Assembly: GCA_002118135.1 (NCBI GenBank)
Contig: BDIU01000203.1
Coordinates: 62,001-126,000 of the forward strand
Direction: 5' to 3'
Source of the DNA: Trebouxia sp. TZW2008
Lineage: Eukaryota; Chlorophyta; Trebouxiophyceae; Trebouxiales; Trebouxiaceae
DNA: 64,000 bases
Below, piece by piece: positions 11,304-23,095 of the stretch; position 1 is the first letter of the stretch; every line of letters begins with the position of its first letter. The translations under genes were made by a program, and so were the position numbers. The notes beneath the pieces are model-generated. The model saw only the letters and a list, made by a program, of their open reading frames with translations. It was not told the origin of the DNA and ran no database searches.

Positions 11304-14300
11304 GTGCTAATCGTACTGTGATGATAGACGATCTGGAGGTAGAGACAGTGCAGCTTCTGATCAACTTCCTATATGGCGGCTTCCACGCTGAGCTGAGCTT
11401 TGAACGGGCGGCGCAGCTGTTCATTGCCAGTGACAAGTACTGCATGCAGCATGCCAGCCTGGATTGCATCAGAGCGCTGAAAGCGTACCTGGCTGATATG
11501 CCGCTGGTTTTGCCATTTCTGAGCGACCTGGCAGAACAACACCACTGCTTGGCACTGCAGCAGGTAAAACAATGTCGCTCAAGCATTCATGACAATGACA
11601 ACCAGTGCACTTGCCAGCATGTGTGCTAGGTGTGTGTGGCACAAGTCCAATCTCGCCAGGCTGGCTTGCTGTGAGTAGCACGCTGGGGCCATGTCATGGT
11701 CAACTGTTGAGACTCATACAAGACAACGTCGTTCCCGCTCTGCAAGCAGCAAGCAAGCAAAGCTATTGACAATGTGTGCTTTGTTCATCTGGTTGTCTTC
11801 TCACAGCATCACCTGGTTGCTTTGACAAGCTTGTGCCTGCATGAAACATCAGACAGCTTCATGCAAAGCACTGCTGACAGTCATTTTGCTGATTTGTACC
11901 TTGACAGCACAATATGCCAGCTGCATTACAGCTGCCATGTTGAATGCTGCACTACGCGGTGCATGCAGAAACACAGCAAGCATGCTGCATGCATGCTTTT
12001 TGTTTTTTCTTTGTGCACAGCTGGGAGCGGCAACATGCTGCCACTGTATGCTAGATATTGTATGTACAAAGTCACTGCTGTGCTGCATCTGTCATAATGC
12101 ATGCATGCCTTCCTTCCTTCCTCCATGTGTCTTTCTGACAGTATCTTATGCATACATGATATGACATGGCCAGTCAGTGTAATTGCTCTCTACAATCAAT
12201 CCTGCCAACACATCTGACGTACAGTGAAGCTCAGGAGTGATTTTGAATATGCCTGCTGTGACGCACTTCAGTGAATCACAGCATGCAGTACATGGTGTGA
12301 GCCACTGAGATGCAGTGCAAACTATTAAACACCCAAAACGCTGATGCCGATATGTAGCATGCAATACACAAGTAATTTCAAGCATCATACACTGAAAATA
12401 AGAGTAAGGTCATCACCAACACAGGTGTGTGAGGAGTACCTTGGTTCTCAGCCGGAAGGAGTCCTGTGGCACATTCAGGACACCATTGCCTTCTGCCATG
12501 ACTGGCAGCCACAGGTGTGTTTTGCTGCATTGCTCCAGGGTGCCTCGATGCATGCTCTAGGGCATTTTGACACATTGCTCCGGGTCATTTTGCTGCTACT
12601 GCCGCAAAGATTTTCATGCATTGCTCAGGAGCTTTGACAACGTTGCTCCAGGGTCTTGCTAAACCCAAGTCTATGGCGACGCAAGGAAGGACATCAGCAT
12701 GCTGCAGCATGTTGCTTCTTTTCAGGAGTTCACATCATGTTGTAGACGTACACCTCTCAGCATGCATGCGTCAGGGTGCCATGCACAGGGTCCCAAGCAT
12801 AGTGCACGTCATGAAACATTCAGCATGCTTCACTGAATGAAGTTGCCACAGTACGATACAATGCAGCATGTCAAAAAGCCTACTTTATCATTGCAGGTGT
12901 CAGACAAAGCTCAGAAAGGCCTCCTCCAGCGATACTTGCGCGAACAGCAGCCTGAGAAGCGTCCCACGCATGAAGAGCTGCTGTCTTATAAGCACCTCAT
13001 GGCAGTTCAGTCTGAGGACGAAGTTGGCCATGGACACACCTCTCAATTCGAGGACGCCTTGGATGCGGGGGACATCCAAGATGTATCAGTGCCCGCCGTA
13101 GACAGGGGCCACCTGCTGCCTGGTTCTCGTCCCCATATCCCTCCCTCCAGGGACCCCAATGCAACCCCATCCGCCAGAAACCCCAACACACCCCCTGCCA
13201 TCAACGAGATCCAGCCGGCCCAGTCAGACCCTGGAGCAGGCAATGTGAGTGATGAGATTCAGCCAGCTCAGTCAAACCCTGGAGCAGACATGAGCATGAG
13301 GGCAGTGATCCAATTGATGAGGGTGAGCATAATCACTTTTTTCAGTTGCGTGAGAACCCCCAACATACACATTGCTTTTGGTATCGAGAAGCACAGTGAA
13401 TCAACACCCATGTTGCACAATTCATCATTTGCTCAATCTCAATAGCTTTACAAAAAGTTAGCATCAAGAGGTTGTGAGAATTGTCTGCAGCTTTCTTTGG
13501 ACTGTCCCAACTTAGTTGAAACCCAAGAACTGTAAGAAGGTCATGAACTCACACACCAACAGTGAGATTAAAAATACACTCACACACTCCTTGCTTGACA
13601 GTCAATGTCATCTGCAGGTGCTGCTTCAGAAGTGCAGATGGGCCCACAGCACAAGCAGAAGAAGAGCGGGCTGAAGAAGAAGTGGTGGAGCTGCAAGGCA
13701 AAGCAAGGCACTGACACAGAGGGCACTGCAAGGCCTCAGAAGGAGAAGAGGAGGAACAGGAGGACTGACTGCTCTGTAGCTGAGAGCAACAGTCAGCAGG
13801 TGAGGGAAAGTTTTCAGAAAGTTTTGAATGTGCAGCTGTCAAGTCTAGTCTTTTGGTGGGAGCCTCCTTCCTCTTCTTTTCAGTCTGCTTCCAGTGCCGA
13901 AGAAAAGCAAGTATGAGATCTCAGCCCCAGCTTGCTTGAGTATGCAGCAGCAGATGCCATTCTTGTGGTGATAGTGCATTTTCATTCAATTGTGTGGCAT
14001 ACACTGATTGTATGTTATTGATACACATGCAATCAATTGACTGCAGTCGGCTGTCAACAATGCTGTGATGTCTGGACCCAAGTTGCAGGATACACTTTTT
14101 GCTAGTCAATCCCAATTAGGCATCACAGGTCCACAACAACTCTTGTTGTGAATGCACAGCTGCAACTGACACTCTGATCTTGCCTTGCAGGAACAGGAAG
14201 CTCCTACCCTGGGTCAGATTGCTGCTGAGGCCCAGGGGGTTGGCAGGAGGGTTTCTTGTAGGGGTGTCAAGGGGGCAGTCAAGGTGATGGCTCGGGGTGC

Positions 14301-14355
14301 CGTGCATGCCCTGACTGGCTGCTTCTCTGGCGGCTGCGCTGCTCCCACCCACTGA
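11304..14355 (+). CDS. BTB/POZ-domain protein (5' end not found)
   Basis: Exon 11304-11563 encodes the second half of a BTB fold: VMIDDLEVETVQLLINFLYG, ELSFERAAQLFIASDKYCM and then FLSDLAEQHHC. BTB proteins commonly act as dimeric adaptors for cullin-3 ubiquitin ligases. Further exons 12425-12514, 12897-13322, 13638-13799, 13884-13910 and 14191-14355 all join in phase 0 and end at TGA 14353-14355. They add EQQPEKRPTHEELL, a Pro/Asn-rich linker with two INEIQPAQS-like repeats, a very basic block (KQKKSGLKKKWW, EKRRNRR) that could be a nuclear signal, and a Cys/Gly tail. An optional exon may start at 11807 (HHLVALTSLC). The first half of the BTB domain should lie upstream but was not found. EKRPTHEELL also resembles the end of a kinase domain, without other kinase motifs. 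Confidence 0.6.
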
Positions 14356-14446
14356 GGGGTCTTGGCGGAGGGGTGACAGGAGGGGTGCTGATGGGGGTGT
14401 CAGGGGCCGATGAGGGGACTGGCCTGGGGTGCTGCACTGAGTCCAC

Positions 14447-14628
14447 CTAATGACGCATCAGCTGCGCCTTGTCCGTGCTCTTCTTACTCATCGCATCGCG
14501 CTTTCTCCACTCCTCTGCTTCATCCCAAGGGTAAGCACCACTCGCCCTCCATGGCATATGAGCTTGTTCTGGGCGAACACTGAAGCTCATTGCTGTTGCT
14601 GTTGCTGTTGCTGTCGCACCTATCTCAG
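14447..14628 (-). CDS. Possible small protein or last exon
   Basis: On the minus strand an acceptor (TTTGCAG) at 14629 opens a frame through a GCAACA repeat and then MSFSVRPEQAHMPW and AEEWRKRDAMSKKS to a TAG at 14447-14449. The ATG after the repeat would give a basic polar protein of 47 residues. Plus-strand frames here are less protein-like. No family was recognised. Confidence 0.3.
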
Positions 14629-14639
14629 CTGCAAAGACC

Positions 14640-16500
14640 TGTACGATCGCCGTTTGAGCGCTGCTGATGCGCACAGCTGTGCCTGCTGTAAGCTGACGCA
14701 GCCTATCAGCATGAGCATTGTTGCCTCTTCTTGGCTTTGACCACAGACAGGAGTCATATTTGAAGTAGCTTATTGGTGTAATCACAAGCACGCTATGCAT
14801 GTAAAATTCCTGTTGTGCACACCATAATGCTCAAGTGCATGGGGCAGCGTGTGCACAGGGAGTTATGCTTTGCCTGTCTTGACTGGCATTGAGTGCTGGC
14901 ACTTCAGCTTATGTTGATGCCTTGTGTCGCAGGGCTGCCAAGCCAAGGGAAGCATTAGACATACACCGCCTCCTCGCGCCCCCCCGCCCCCCCCCCTCCC
15001 AGCGCGCCCCCTGCCCTCCCAGCAGCAGCTCCACGCCATCAGGTGCACAGCAGTGCTCAGCTGCTGTATTGTCCAGCCATGCAGTGCATCTCAGCTCATA
15101 CGCCAGAGTGGTGCGAAGACAAGAGGCAGGCGTAACAGCCAGAGTGCTACCGATAGCTCAGAAACCACAGCTCAGCTCGCATGCCGAATCTCTGGAGGGC
15201 AAGGCAACGCTTGTGCGCAATGGGCAACGCTGTGGCAACAGCCCGGAGATCACAGCTCAGCGCTTACCAAGTGCTCAGCAGGACATTCTAGCCAGCAGGT
15301 TCAAAATCATTTGCTGATAGCTTTGGGGTTGTAGGTCAGCTCAGCTCTTGCCAAGCGCTTAACGGGACATACCAGCCAGCAGCTTCATAAATGCTGCGCT
15401 AGCAACGCGCAGCCACTTTCAGTTGTGCTACGTTGCTGCGCAAGGCTGGGGAGCAGACATTGCAAGCAGGCTTCAGGGAGACTGACATAAGCAACCCTCT
15501 ACATCAGCACAGCAGTGATGACTCTGAAGGCAGGAAGGGCTATGTTTGCGCTATCAGCTCAGTGAGGCAGTGTCAAGCGGCCCTTGGGCCAACAGGGCAG
15601 TCTCTGGCAGTTCTGGACCAGCAGGACGTCCTGTAGTGGCCCTTGGTCAGCAGGGCCTGGCCTGGCAGCCCTGGCCTAGTAAGGCAACCCCTTGCAGCCC
15701 TGACATGCCCTTGAGAATTCACCTCCTATTTCCTCCTGACAAATCAATGACAGCTCGAACTCTGGTCAGCATCGCAACTCCAAGCAGCTACCACCTAGAG
15801 ATGGCAAAATTTGTCACTGCAGTTGCTGATATTGACGCTGACATCAGAGGCTGACTATCACAGCCACTGCCAAGGACTGGCTGGGTCATAATCAGCATTG
15901 CAGAGCCTGCAGCTGCTGGCAAGAGTTGCATGCAGCAGGAGTGCAATCAGTGTAGATGCCACATTGCAGTTGATACATGAGCCTCGTCATTGCGATGAAG
16001 GCATTGATGGCTGGAAGCTGGTGACGGCACTGCAGGAAATGATTGCAATCACTTGCAGCTGAGACCAAGCAACATGCGCATTTTCTGTGAGACCAGACAG
16101 CAAGGCAAGCGCGTTGGGCATGCCAGCAGCAGCAGCAGCTGAATCATTGCAGCATGCTTGATCAGCACATGTGCCTGAGGCAGTGACAGCAGGTAAGCAT
16201 GGAGGAAATCATGCTTGCCTAGTTTGCTTGGCTGGCCCAAGTACAGCTGTCACACTGCATTTGCTATTCACAAGGTGTCAAAAGCTAGCTGTTTGGTCTT
16301 GAAATAGCATTTGGCATTGTCCATTAGCTTTTCGCACAGTTGTCATGATTGAATGCTCAAGCCATTTGCAATCATGCCATGATGGAGTCATGCATGCATA
16401 TGCAAAGCTGGCATAATCGATGCCTTAAGCACCTCCATTACAATATCTTGAGCTTTAGACAATGCACCAAATGCATCCTGGTCTACATTTGCTTTATCTC
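14640..16500. other. Region without a supported gene
   Basis: Contains a C-rich run (14960-15000) and several Ser/Pro/Gln-rich open frames. Duplicated GGCCCTTGG-type segments occur around 15580-15700, and CAGCTGCTGGC-type words are frequent. No exon with coherent splice sites was found. Confidence 0.5.
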
Positions 16501-17571
16501 TTCATCAGCTGAGGCCAGCATGGATGCCATTGACAATGCAAGACTGCTCTGATGGACTCAAGGCACTAACAAGACGCATGCCTGCAGGTCTTCTTCAAGC
16601 AGCAGACGAAACATGCATGTTCCTCGCTGTGTCATGCTTGCAAGGTAACAGCACTCTGCTGCTATGCGTACACAGCCCTAGTGTACACAGCCTTCTGGCA
16701 AGTCAAAAGGTCGAAAAGGCAGTCAGAAACACAAATGGCGATAGCAAGGATCTCTGTGGAAAGGCGTTTAGGGGGGATAGCAAGGAGTCATTTGTAGTCA
16801 CAAAACTTCAGCAGCAGTGAACCGCCAAGCCCTCACTGGGGGTTCTTAATTTTGTACGATGATTGCATAATTTGATGCTCATCGTTCACTCTTCTGCCAG
16901 TCGCCTACTGCTACTTTTGGCCAGGTGTTTCTGTCAATCCAACTCTAGTCTTCCAGCTGTCTAGTGCTATTGTTGCCCAATATTTCTTTAAGAAGATCGT
17001 GCTGGTATTGAGCGGTGTCTCCATTCGATGCCTGCATGCAGAACGTGTCTGTAATCACAAAACCCCATCTACTTGGTGATCGGGAAGCAGATGTCCAACA
17101 CTGCACTGACGAGCAAGCTTTGGGAAATCGCCAAGATCACATATCACATATGTAGCAACATTCAAGCATTCGTGCCGCGAAGAAACTGTTGGTCTCGCAA
17201 TGCAGCTAAATGCACTTTTGAGAATCATATTACAACTGGCTGTCATCACAAAACCCCATTTGCAGGGCTACATCACATGCAGCATGCATGTGCATCCACA
17301 CTGTTAAAGCATAAGAAATGTATGCCATGAAAACTGCACACAAAGCGATGACGTGAACACGTCAACACACGGCTTGATGTTTGAACAGCATTCACAGGCT
17401 TCTTATGAGGGTCATTCTGCAGCCCAAAGCTGCATTATACAGTTGCAATGCAACATGCATGTGATTTGAATCTGCAAGATACTTTGCATCTGTTGCAGTA
17501 CTAGTGTTGAAGACATTGCTTTCATGGCTCAAATGCAAGATCCAACGAGAATTGCTGTGTACGTAGCTTAC

Positions 17572-18192
17572 CTGCTTGTGAGGTGGTTCACGCCAGTCTG
17601 TGACATGTGCGGCATGTGAGAGACTGCTGTACACTTTGTGCTGAACTGGCAGCTTGCAGGCTTGCAACACCTGGTAGAATTCTTCACTTTGCTGCCTGCA
17701 TGACATATAACGGCTTTTAGCGCCCGATAAGCTGTTATCAAGCTTTTTTTGAGAGAGCATTTCTGCAACCAAGCTGCGTTGATGAGCCAGGAGAACTATG
17801 AAATTGCAACCTCTTACCGTATCACAGCAAAGAGTCAGCCATTGGAAATCATGCATCAATGAAAGCAGGCTAGCAATGACATGCAGATCAATAGTCCTCA
17901 GTAATCCACAAATAAAGCTATAATCTAAACCTCCAGGCGCAGAATCATGTATGCAGTCCCATCAACAGGTATAAACAGCATATAGATGTAGTCTCTTACC
18001 AGGGCACTACAATATCGGCTGTGCTGCTCATCATAACTATGGATGGTAGCCTCTCTGCTTCCTGCAATGATATGCATGCTTCTTCTTCTGGTGCTGCTGT
18101 CCCTGACTCTGAGGCAACAGCTGGCGCAACATCACCGTGTTGTGAAGAAGACTGAGGCTCTGAAGAAGCAGAAGAACGCGACTGCCCTGGCC

Positions 18193-18224
<32 letters not shown>

Positions 18225-21200
18225 TGCTGCGGTTTGTCATGATGATGCTCATGACTAGAGGAACACAGCTGTTGTGAGTCTTGTGCAGCAGATTTGAGCT
18301 TATGGTTGTCAGCTTGTAAGGGAGAGGAGGGCTGAGCATCTGACGATGAAGAAGAGGAGGGCGGCTGCTGCTGTGTGGGGGTTGGGAGGGGTTCTTGTTG
18401 GGGTACACTGGAGGGTTGGGAAGCAGTGGCGGCGGCTGGTGCTGTCATGAGCCCAGGCAGGCGGGCTTGCATGGCCTTTCCAAGGGATGCTATTCTGCCC
18501 TTCCAACCCCTGACGACATCAGTCAGAAGTAAGCCCAAGCTAAGTAGACACATGTATAGTTGTCAGCATACTGCCACTAAAGTGACCACTTCGCAATGCT
18601 TGGCAACAGTCAGCTGAACAATGGAAACCTTGGGAAAGCCTAAGCAGCATCAACAAACAGCTGCTAGGCAATGTTAGGATCAGTTGATCTTCACTGTGGC
18701 ATAGTGTTGACAACGCTGAATTGTTTGCTATTGTGCAATGCTGGCAATCAGTCATAGTTGACCGGTTGTCCATAGATAGCTTGATTATAGGAACGACAAC
18801 ATTTGACCAGTCACTGTGATAAAGTGATGACAACCAGTCATGGCAGACCTGCTATCCGCCAGTCCATTTACTAAAGGACAGCCAACAGATGATCAGTCAC
18901 TGTTATGCAATGCTGACAATGAGTCATAGCTCACCTGCTATTCACAGGTGCCTCCTTAGTAGGGCCAGGTGCCTGATCAGGCACCCTCACTTGAGTCTTT
19001 CTGCCACATGCTGCATTGAGTATCAGGGCAGGAGACTGGGACTGGAATTTGGAGCGTCCCCCAATGGCCCTCTTCATTGTGGACAATTCCGCTACACCAC
19101 GCCCAAACTCGTACTGATAGTGTGTTTCTATGTCATACACGCCTGCTATACCTGTGGCACAGGACACAAACTCGATGCACAATGCATCATGACAAGTTTG
19201 CTGACTTCATTCAAATCCAAGTTGGTGGTGCATTTCTGTATCATACACGCCTGCTATGCTTGCACAATACGGCACAGACTTGATGCAGAATGGCGTTGCA
19301 TGTAGAAAGCTGAGCCACACCTTACCTACACATTGACTGGTTGACGGCGATTAAAACATCGAAGCCTCACATGGCCCAGTGCGAGTGGGAACAAACAAAG
19401 CAAGAACAAGCAGATCATCTCAAGGAGAGAGCGGACTAGGTGTCTACATTGTACAAGCCTGCTATGCTTGTAGAACAGAGCACAATTCTTGTACACGCAA
19501 TTCTGCATCATTTGAAACACGACTCAAACACAGCAGGCGTGAGCAATTGCTTGATCTGCAGGGATGCTATACCTAGCAATAGATCTGTATGCAGTGAGTT
19601 GAATCTATCGGATTCCTGGTGCAGAAACTGCAAGTTGCTGAGGTGTCCTCAAGCGACCATTGTGAAGGATAAGGTAAACAGCAACATAACTTTTTGCAAG
19701 CTGTTTCCAGCCTGGCAGCATTACATCAGCTCAAATGACAAAACAACCCCTGAAACTCATGGAGCACTTTGCATTTCTTGCTCAAATCAAAAGTGTGCGG
19801 GGGCTCACACACCTATTAGCTTGACCGGCATCCGCTCTTCATCAGCATCGTGCCTATTTTGGCTTCCAGGCTGTGAAGCCCTGCTGAGGGCTTTTGCCCT
19901 GTTGAGCAGGGCCATTGTGCACATCTGAGCCCCAGCTGAATGACCCACAAGACTAACCTGAAGCAGCAGTCACACAATACATTATACATTGTGTTCCAAA
20001 TATAACTAGATTATTACGTCATCCCTCATCAGGCTTCATTGCTGATTGACAATAGTCATCACACTCATGACAAGCATCACACAGTAACAATGCTGTAATG
20101 ATAATGCTAACTCTGTTAACGAAACACTGCCATTACAAGTTATGCATACCTCTTCGGGATTGCCCCCATGTTGGCTGATGTTTTTGAATGTCCAAGTGAG
20201 GGCTTGTGACAGCTCGTCCACCATTTGGGAAGCCAGAGCATCAGGGTATAAGGTGTATTGTATGACACAGGTCAGGATTCCAGCCTCAGCTAGTTGCTTC
20301 GCCATAGGGGCATAATGCCATTTGGCCCCTATCACAGAAAAGTGAAGAGCTCAGTCACAGGGCACAACACCGAATGGGCAGCCAAAGAATCTGCGTATAA
20401 TGTATACTGTACGACACACGTCTGGATTCTGGCCTCAGCTAATTGCTTGGCCACAGGGACATAATGCCACTTGGCGCCTGCTTTAGAAACATGATGAGCT
20501 TCTTCACAGTGTTTATGCCGCCAAAGCGTCAAGGTACAAGGTGTACTGTATGACACAAATCAAAATTTCTGCATCAGCTAATTGATTGGCCGTAGGGGCA
20601 TAGTGCCATTTGGCCCCTGGCACACCAAATGTGAGGAGTTTAGTCACAGGTCATGATGCCTATGCCCTGTTATGCTCTGAGGTCAAAGAAACATGCAGAG
20701 GATAACTGGAAGGCAGAATGCTGTTTGGCCTCTGTTGCAGAAGCTTGAATGTTTGGTCTTTGCCATGTTTTCTGGCATGCTTGGGAGAATCACACTTAAG
20801 GATCTTAGTTACAGGGAACAATGCCGCTTTAAAAACCTGTTACAGAAGAGTAAGGAGCTTAGACATAGGGCATGATGCTACCTGACCCCTGCCACAGAAA
20901 CATGAAGAGCTTAGTCATAGCGCATTTGGCTCCTGCCACAAAAGCATGAAGAACTTAGTCACAGGGCATAATGCCAATTAGCCCCTGCCACAGAAACAGG
21001 AATAGCTTAGTTATGGTGCATGATGCCATTTTGTCACCGCCAAAGAATTGGCACATTCAGATCCAAAAAATGTGATGAGAAAAGATTTTGAACAATGTGA
21101 AATCTTCTTGTTGCTGATTACTGCCAGCAGCCAAGGGTGCTGATTGTGCGGCAACAGATGCATCTGCTGTGGCTGTATGTCTGTGTTTCTCATGATCTAC

Positions 21201-22101
21201 TGTGCAGCTTGATGGCTGCGTCTTTGCTGTTTTGACTGTTGAGGACTGACTTGCTGTAATGCTGTTGCAGAGCCTTAGCATCCAAAGATTGCCATTGCCT
21301 GATGCAATGTCAGCAGACAACAGAGGTCATTCTGCTTTCTCAACGCATTGCAATGCACACAACACTCTGTTACCAGATGTGCACATGGCAAGGCCAGCCA
21401 TCTGTCACCATCAAAATTACGTGGCCATGTACAAATTCATCAAATCTGCAAGGTTGAAAGGTGTATTAGCCTCTCACCTGTGGCCCAAACACCCCCATGA
21501 CAGAACAGAGCAACAGGCAGCTGCTTGGATTTCTGCCTAGACTTTTGCTCAGCAGACTGCAATGATCCATCTGTACTGCCTTCAGCATGGTCAGAGGCTC
21601 TGTGACTTGTGCCATGTGGCACTTGAAGGTCTTGAGCTGGAATGTAGATGTCCATGAGGGTACGCTTGCGGTTGCTGTATGCCACATCTCGCACAATGGA
21701 CACTGCTGGTGTAGGCAGTCTGCGGTTGTGTGTGCGCAGTCTGTAATGTGTCTGGAAGGCTCGTGCCCCTGGTAGCAGTGTGACAGAAGATTGCGTCTTG
21801 TGTTGTGTTGAAGCCATCTGTGTAACAAGCACAAAGGTGCCTGCAGACTAACATGGAGACATACACTGCACTGTTTGCGAGCAGTGGCTTCCAAAGAGTA
21901 TCTCTCAGTATCTTTTGCACAGGTACCTTGATGAGAGTGACAGTTTCTGCATAATGAAGTTGACCCGGAATGTAGCGGGAACTTACCGTAAGGCGCGATA
22001 GCGAGCATGCCGATCAGCTCTGTGGCAAAGATGCCGGAAATGCGCAGAAGTCTGGTAACTTTTGCACCTGACCCGCGAGCTGCATTGATCTCGAGCTGCA
22101 T
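17572..22101 (-). CDS. ICME: Prenylcysteine alpha-carboxyl methylesterase (last exon unresolved)
   Basis: Enzymes of this alpha/beta-hydrolase family remove the methyl group from the carboxyl-methylated prenylcysteine end of isoprenylated proteins; plant members are endomembrane proteins. Exons 22101-21987, 21768-21478, 20328-20150, 19957-19813, 19151-18991, 18061-18000 and 17695-17572 join in matching phases from the ATG at 22101. Visible landmarks: TLMDIYIPAQ, the oxyanion-hole FCHGGVWATGAKW, an ISQHGGNPEE helix, the nucleophile elbow VGHSAGAQM, GIAGVYDIETHYQYE, acid strand MSSTADIVVPW and the likely His in SLSHAAHVTDW. After exon 17572 a phase-0 exon should supply the C-terminus; a frame ending at 17055 (DLGDFPKLARQ) is possible but not phase-consistent. 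Exons 3 and 5 have several decayed copies upstream. The 929-base intron before 18061 carries an open Gln/Ser-rich frame. Confidence 0.82.
18062..18553 (-). other. Open Gln/Ser-rich frame inside an ICME intron
   Basis: From 18553 down to the exon at 18061 the intron has no stop in the exon's frame. It would encode a Pro/Gln/Ser-rich, low-complexity stretch with a run of twelve Gln (CTG repeat 18192-18231) and HEHHHDK. The standard splice to the acceptor at 18062 (ATATCATTGCAG) keeps phase 0 and the conserved alignment. Use of an upstream acceptor would insert this stretch into a surface loop, but the acceptor at 18512 has the wrong phase, so the intronic reading is preferred. Confidence 0.55.
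18560..18960. repeat. Degenerate repeats of about 75 bp
   Basis: Four loose copies share GATCAGTCACTGTTATGCAA, ATGCTGACAATSAGTCATAG and ACCTGCTAT words (landmarks near 18590, 18710, 18805, 18890). They lie in the same ICME intron. Confidence 0.6.
19131..19490 (-). repeat. Decayed copies of ICME exon 5 start
   Basis: The plus-strand word ATACACGCCTGCTAT, which spans the acceptor and first codons of exon 19151-18991, recurs at about 19246 and, more diverged, at about 19452. The copies lie in the upstream intron. Confidence 0.7.
20329..21060 (-). repeat. Six or more decayed copies of ICME exon 3 start
   Basis: The plus-strand word CATAATGCCATTTGGCCCCT, the beginning of exon 20328-20150 with its acceptor, recurs in degraded form near 20463, 20602, 20712, 20870, 20925, 20970 and 21029. 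It is accompanied by GAAGAGCTTAGTCACAGGGC-like spacer. Most copies cover only the junction, while those at 20463 and 20602 extend further into the exon (CVVQYTLYAD). Confidence 0.78.
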
Positions 22102-22229
22102 CAACAGAATTTGAGTGCGTTAACTTCGTTGTCTTGAGCTTGAGAAACGTCACGACCTCTGCATGCCGGCATGCCGGTCGAACAAATTTTGCAACTCGCC
22201 TGGGCTCCTTTGATGGCTTCAACTATGCT

Positions 22230-23095
22230 ACCCATCTAAGCTTCCCAAGATGACTCTTGAGCCGATCCAGAGTTGACTGGGTACAGCGCAGGAGCGAGGC
22301 TTGGACTGCAAACATAACGCCCAACTCTAACGCCACATGACAGGCATCGCACCGGCTGATGCATATGTGCAAAGATAGCATGCCATCAATTTGCCAGATA
22401 TGGCGCTCTCTATAAACCTAAGAAGCTGCACACCGCCGCAGCCTTGCTATAAGCCATACCATGTAAACAAGCAGTGGTGGTAAACAAGGTTCAGGCTTTG
22501 GGACACATCCCACTTTGACATTGTCCTGTGCCTGAAAATGTACCCTGTTAACACAGTAGTCAGGTAGTGAAGCAACAGACCATGGATGGCTGATTTGCCA
22601 AAACCTGTTGTGATCAAGTAAACAGTATGTGGGCCGAAGAGCGTCTCATTTGCACGGCGCCAGGCCTCAACTTGCGGTACTTTTGTTTGAACATCAGTAG
22701 ACAGATCCACAACTAACACAGCAGAACAGCGAATGTAGCTCAGTCCCAACGAGGCTTGATCACAGAAACAACAGCACTGCAATGCTTGGTAGTACACTGT
22801 TGAAGGGTAGTGAACATTCTGATGGCTGTGCAGGCTGCACATGTGCCTGCTACTAATAAAGGTTTAGTATATGTAGCATGTTGAAAAAGCTGATGGCATC
22901 AAATCCTGGTCAGCATACTGTGGCATAGCATCAGCCCATGTAGAGTGCTAGCATGCGTTAACCCCAGTACTAAAACATGAAAAAGCATACTTACACCAGT
23001 CAAAATAAGATAAATAAAGGCGACCAATTTACATGCAAGCAACGCTTGTTGCATGCAAGCTGGCTTGCTATGCTGAGCGCCTGCACTAGCTTGTT
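22230..23095. other. Region between ICME and the next gene
   Basis: About 870 bases. A minus-strand frame at about 22760-22600 reads LVVDLSTDVQTKVPQVEAW and then NETLFGPHTVYLITT before a possible donor. This could be an extra 3' exon of the upstream membrane-protein gene, but phases could not be fixed. Confidence 0.35.

Noticed and set aside
16049..16240. Minus-strand frame (KHDFLHAYLLSLPQ) as the last ICME exon
   Set aside because: It resembles hydrolase sequence but its acceptor phase does not fit the donor at 17572.
18192..18231. CTG repeat as a CRISPR-like or regulatory array
   Set aside because: Simple triplet repeat in an intron; no spacers or conserved flanks.
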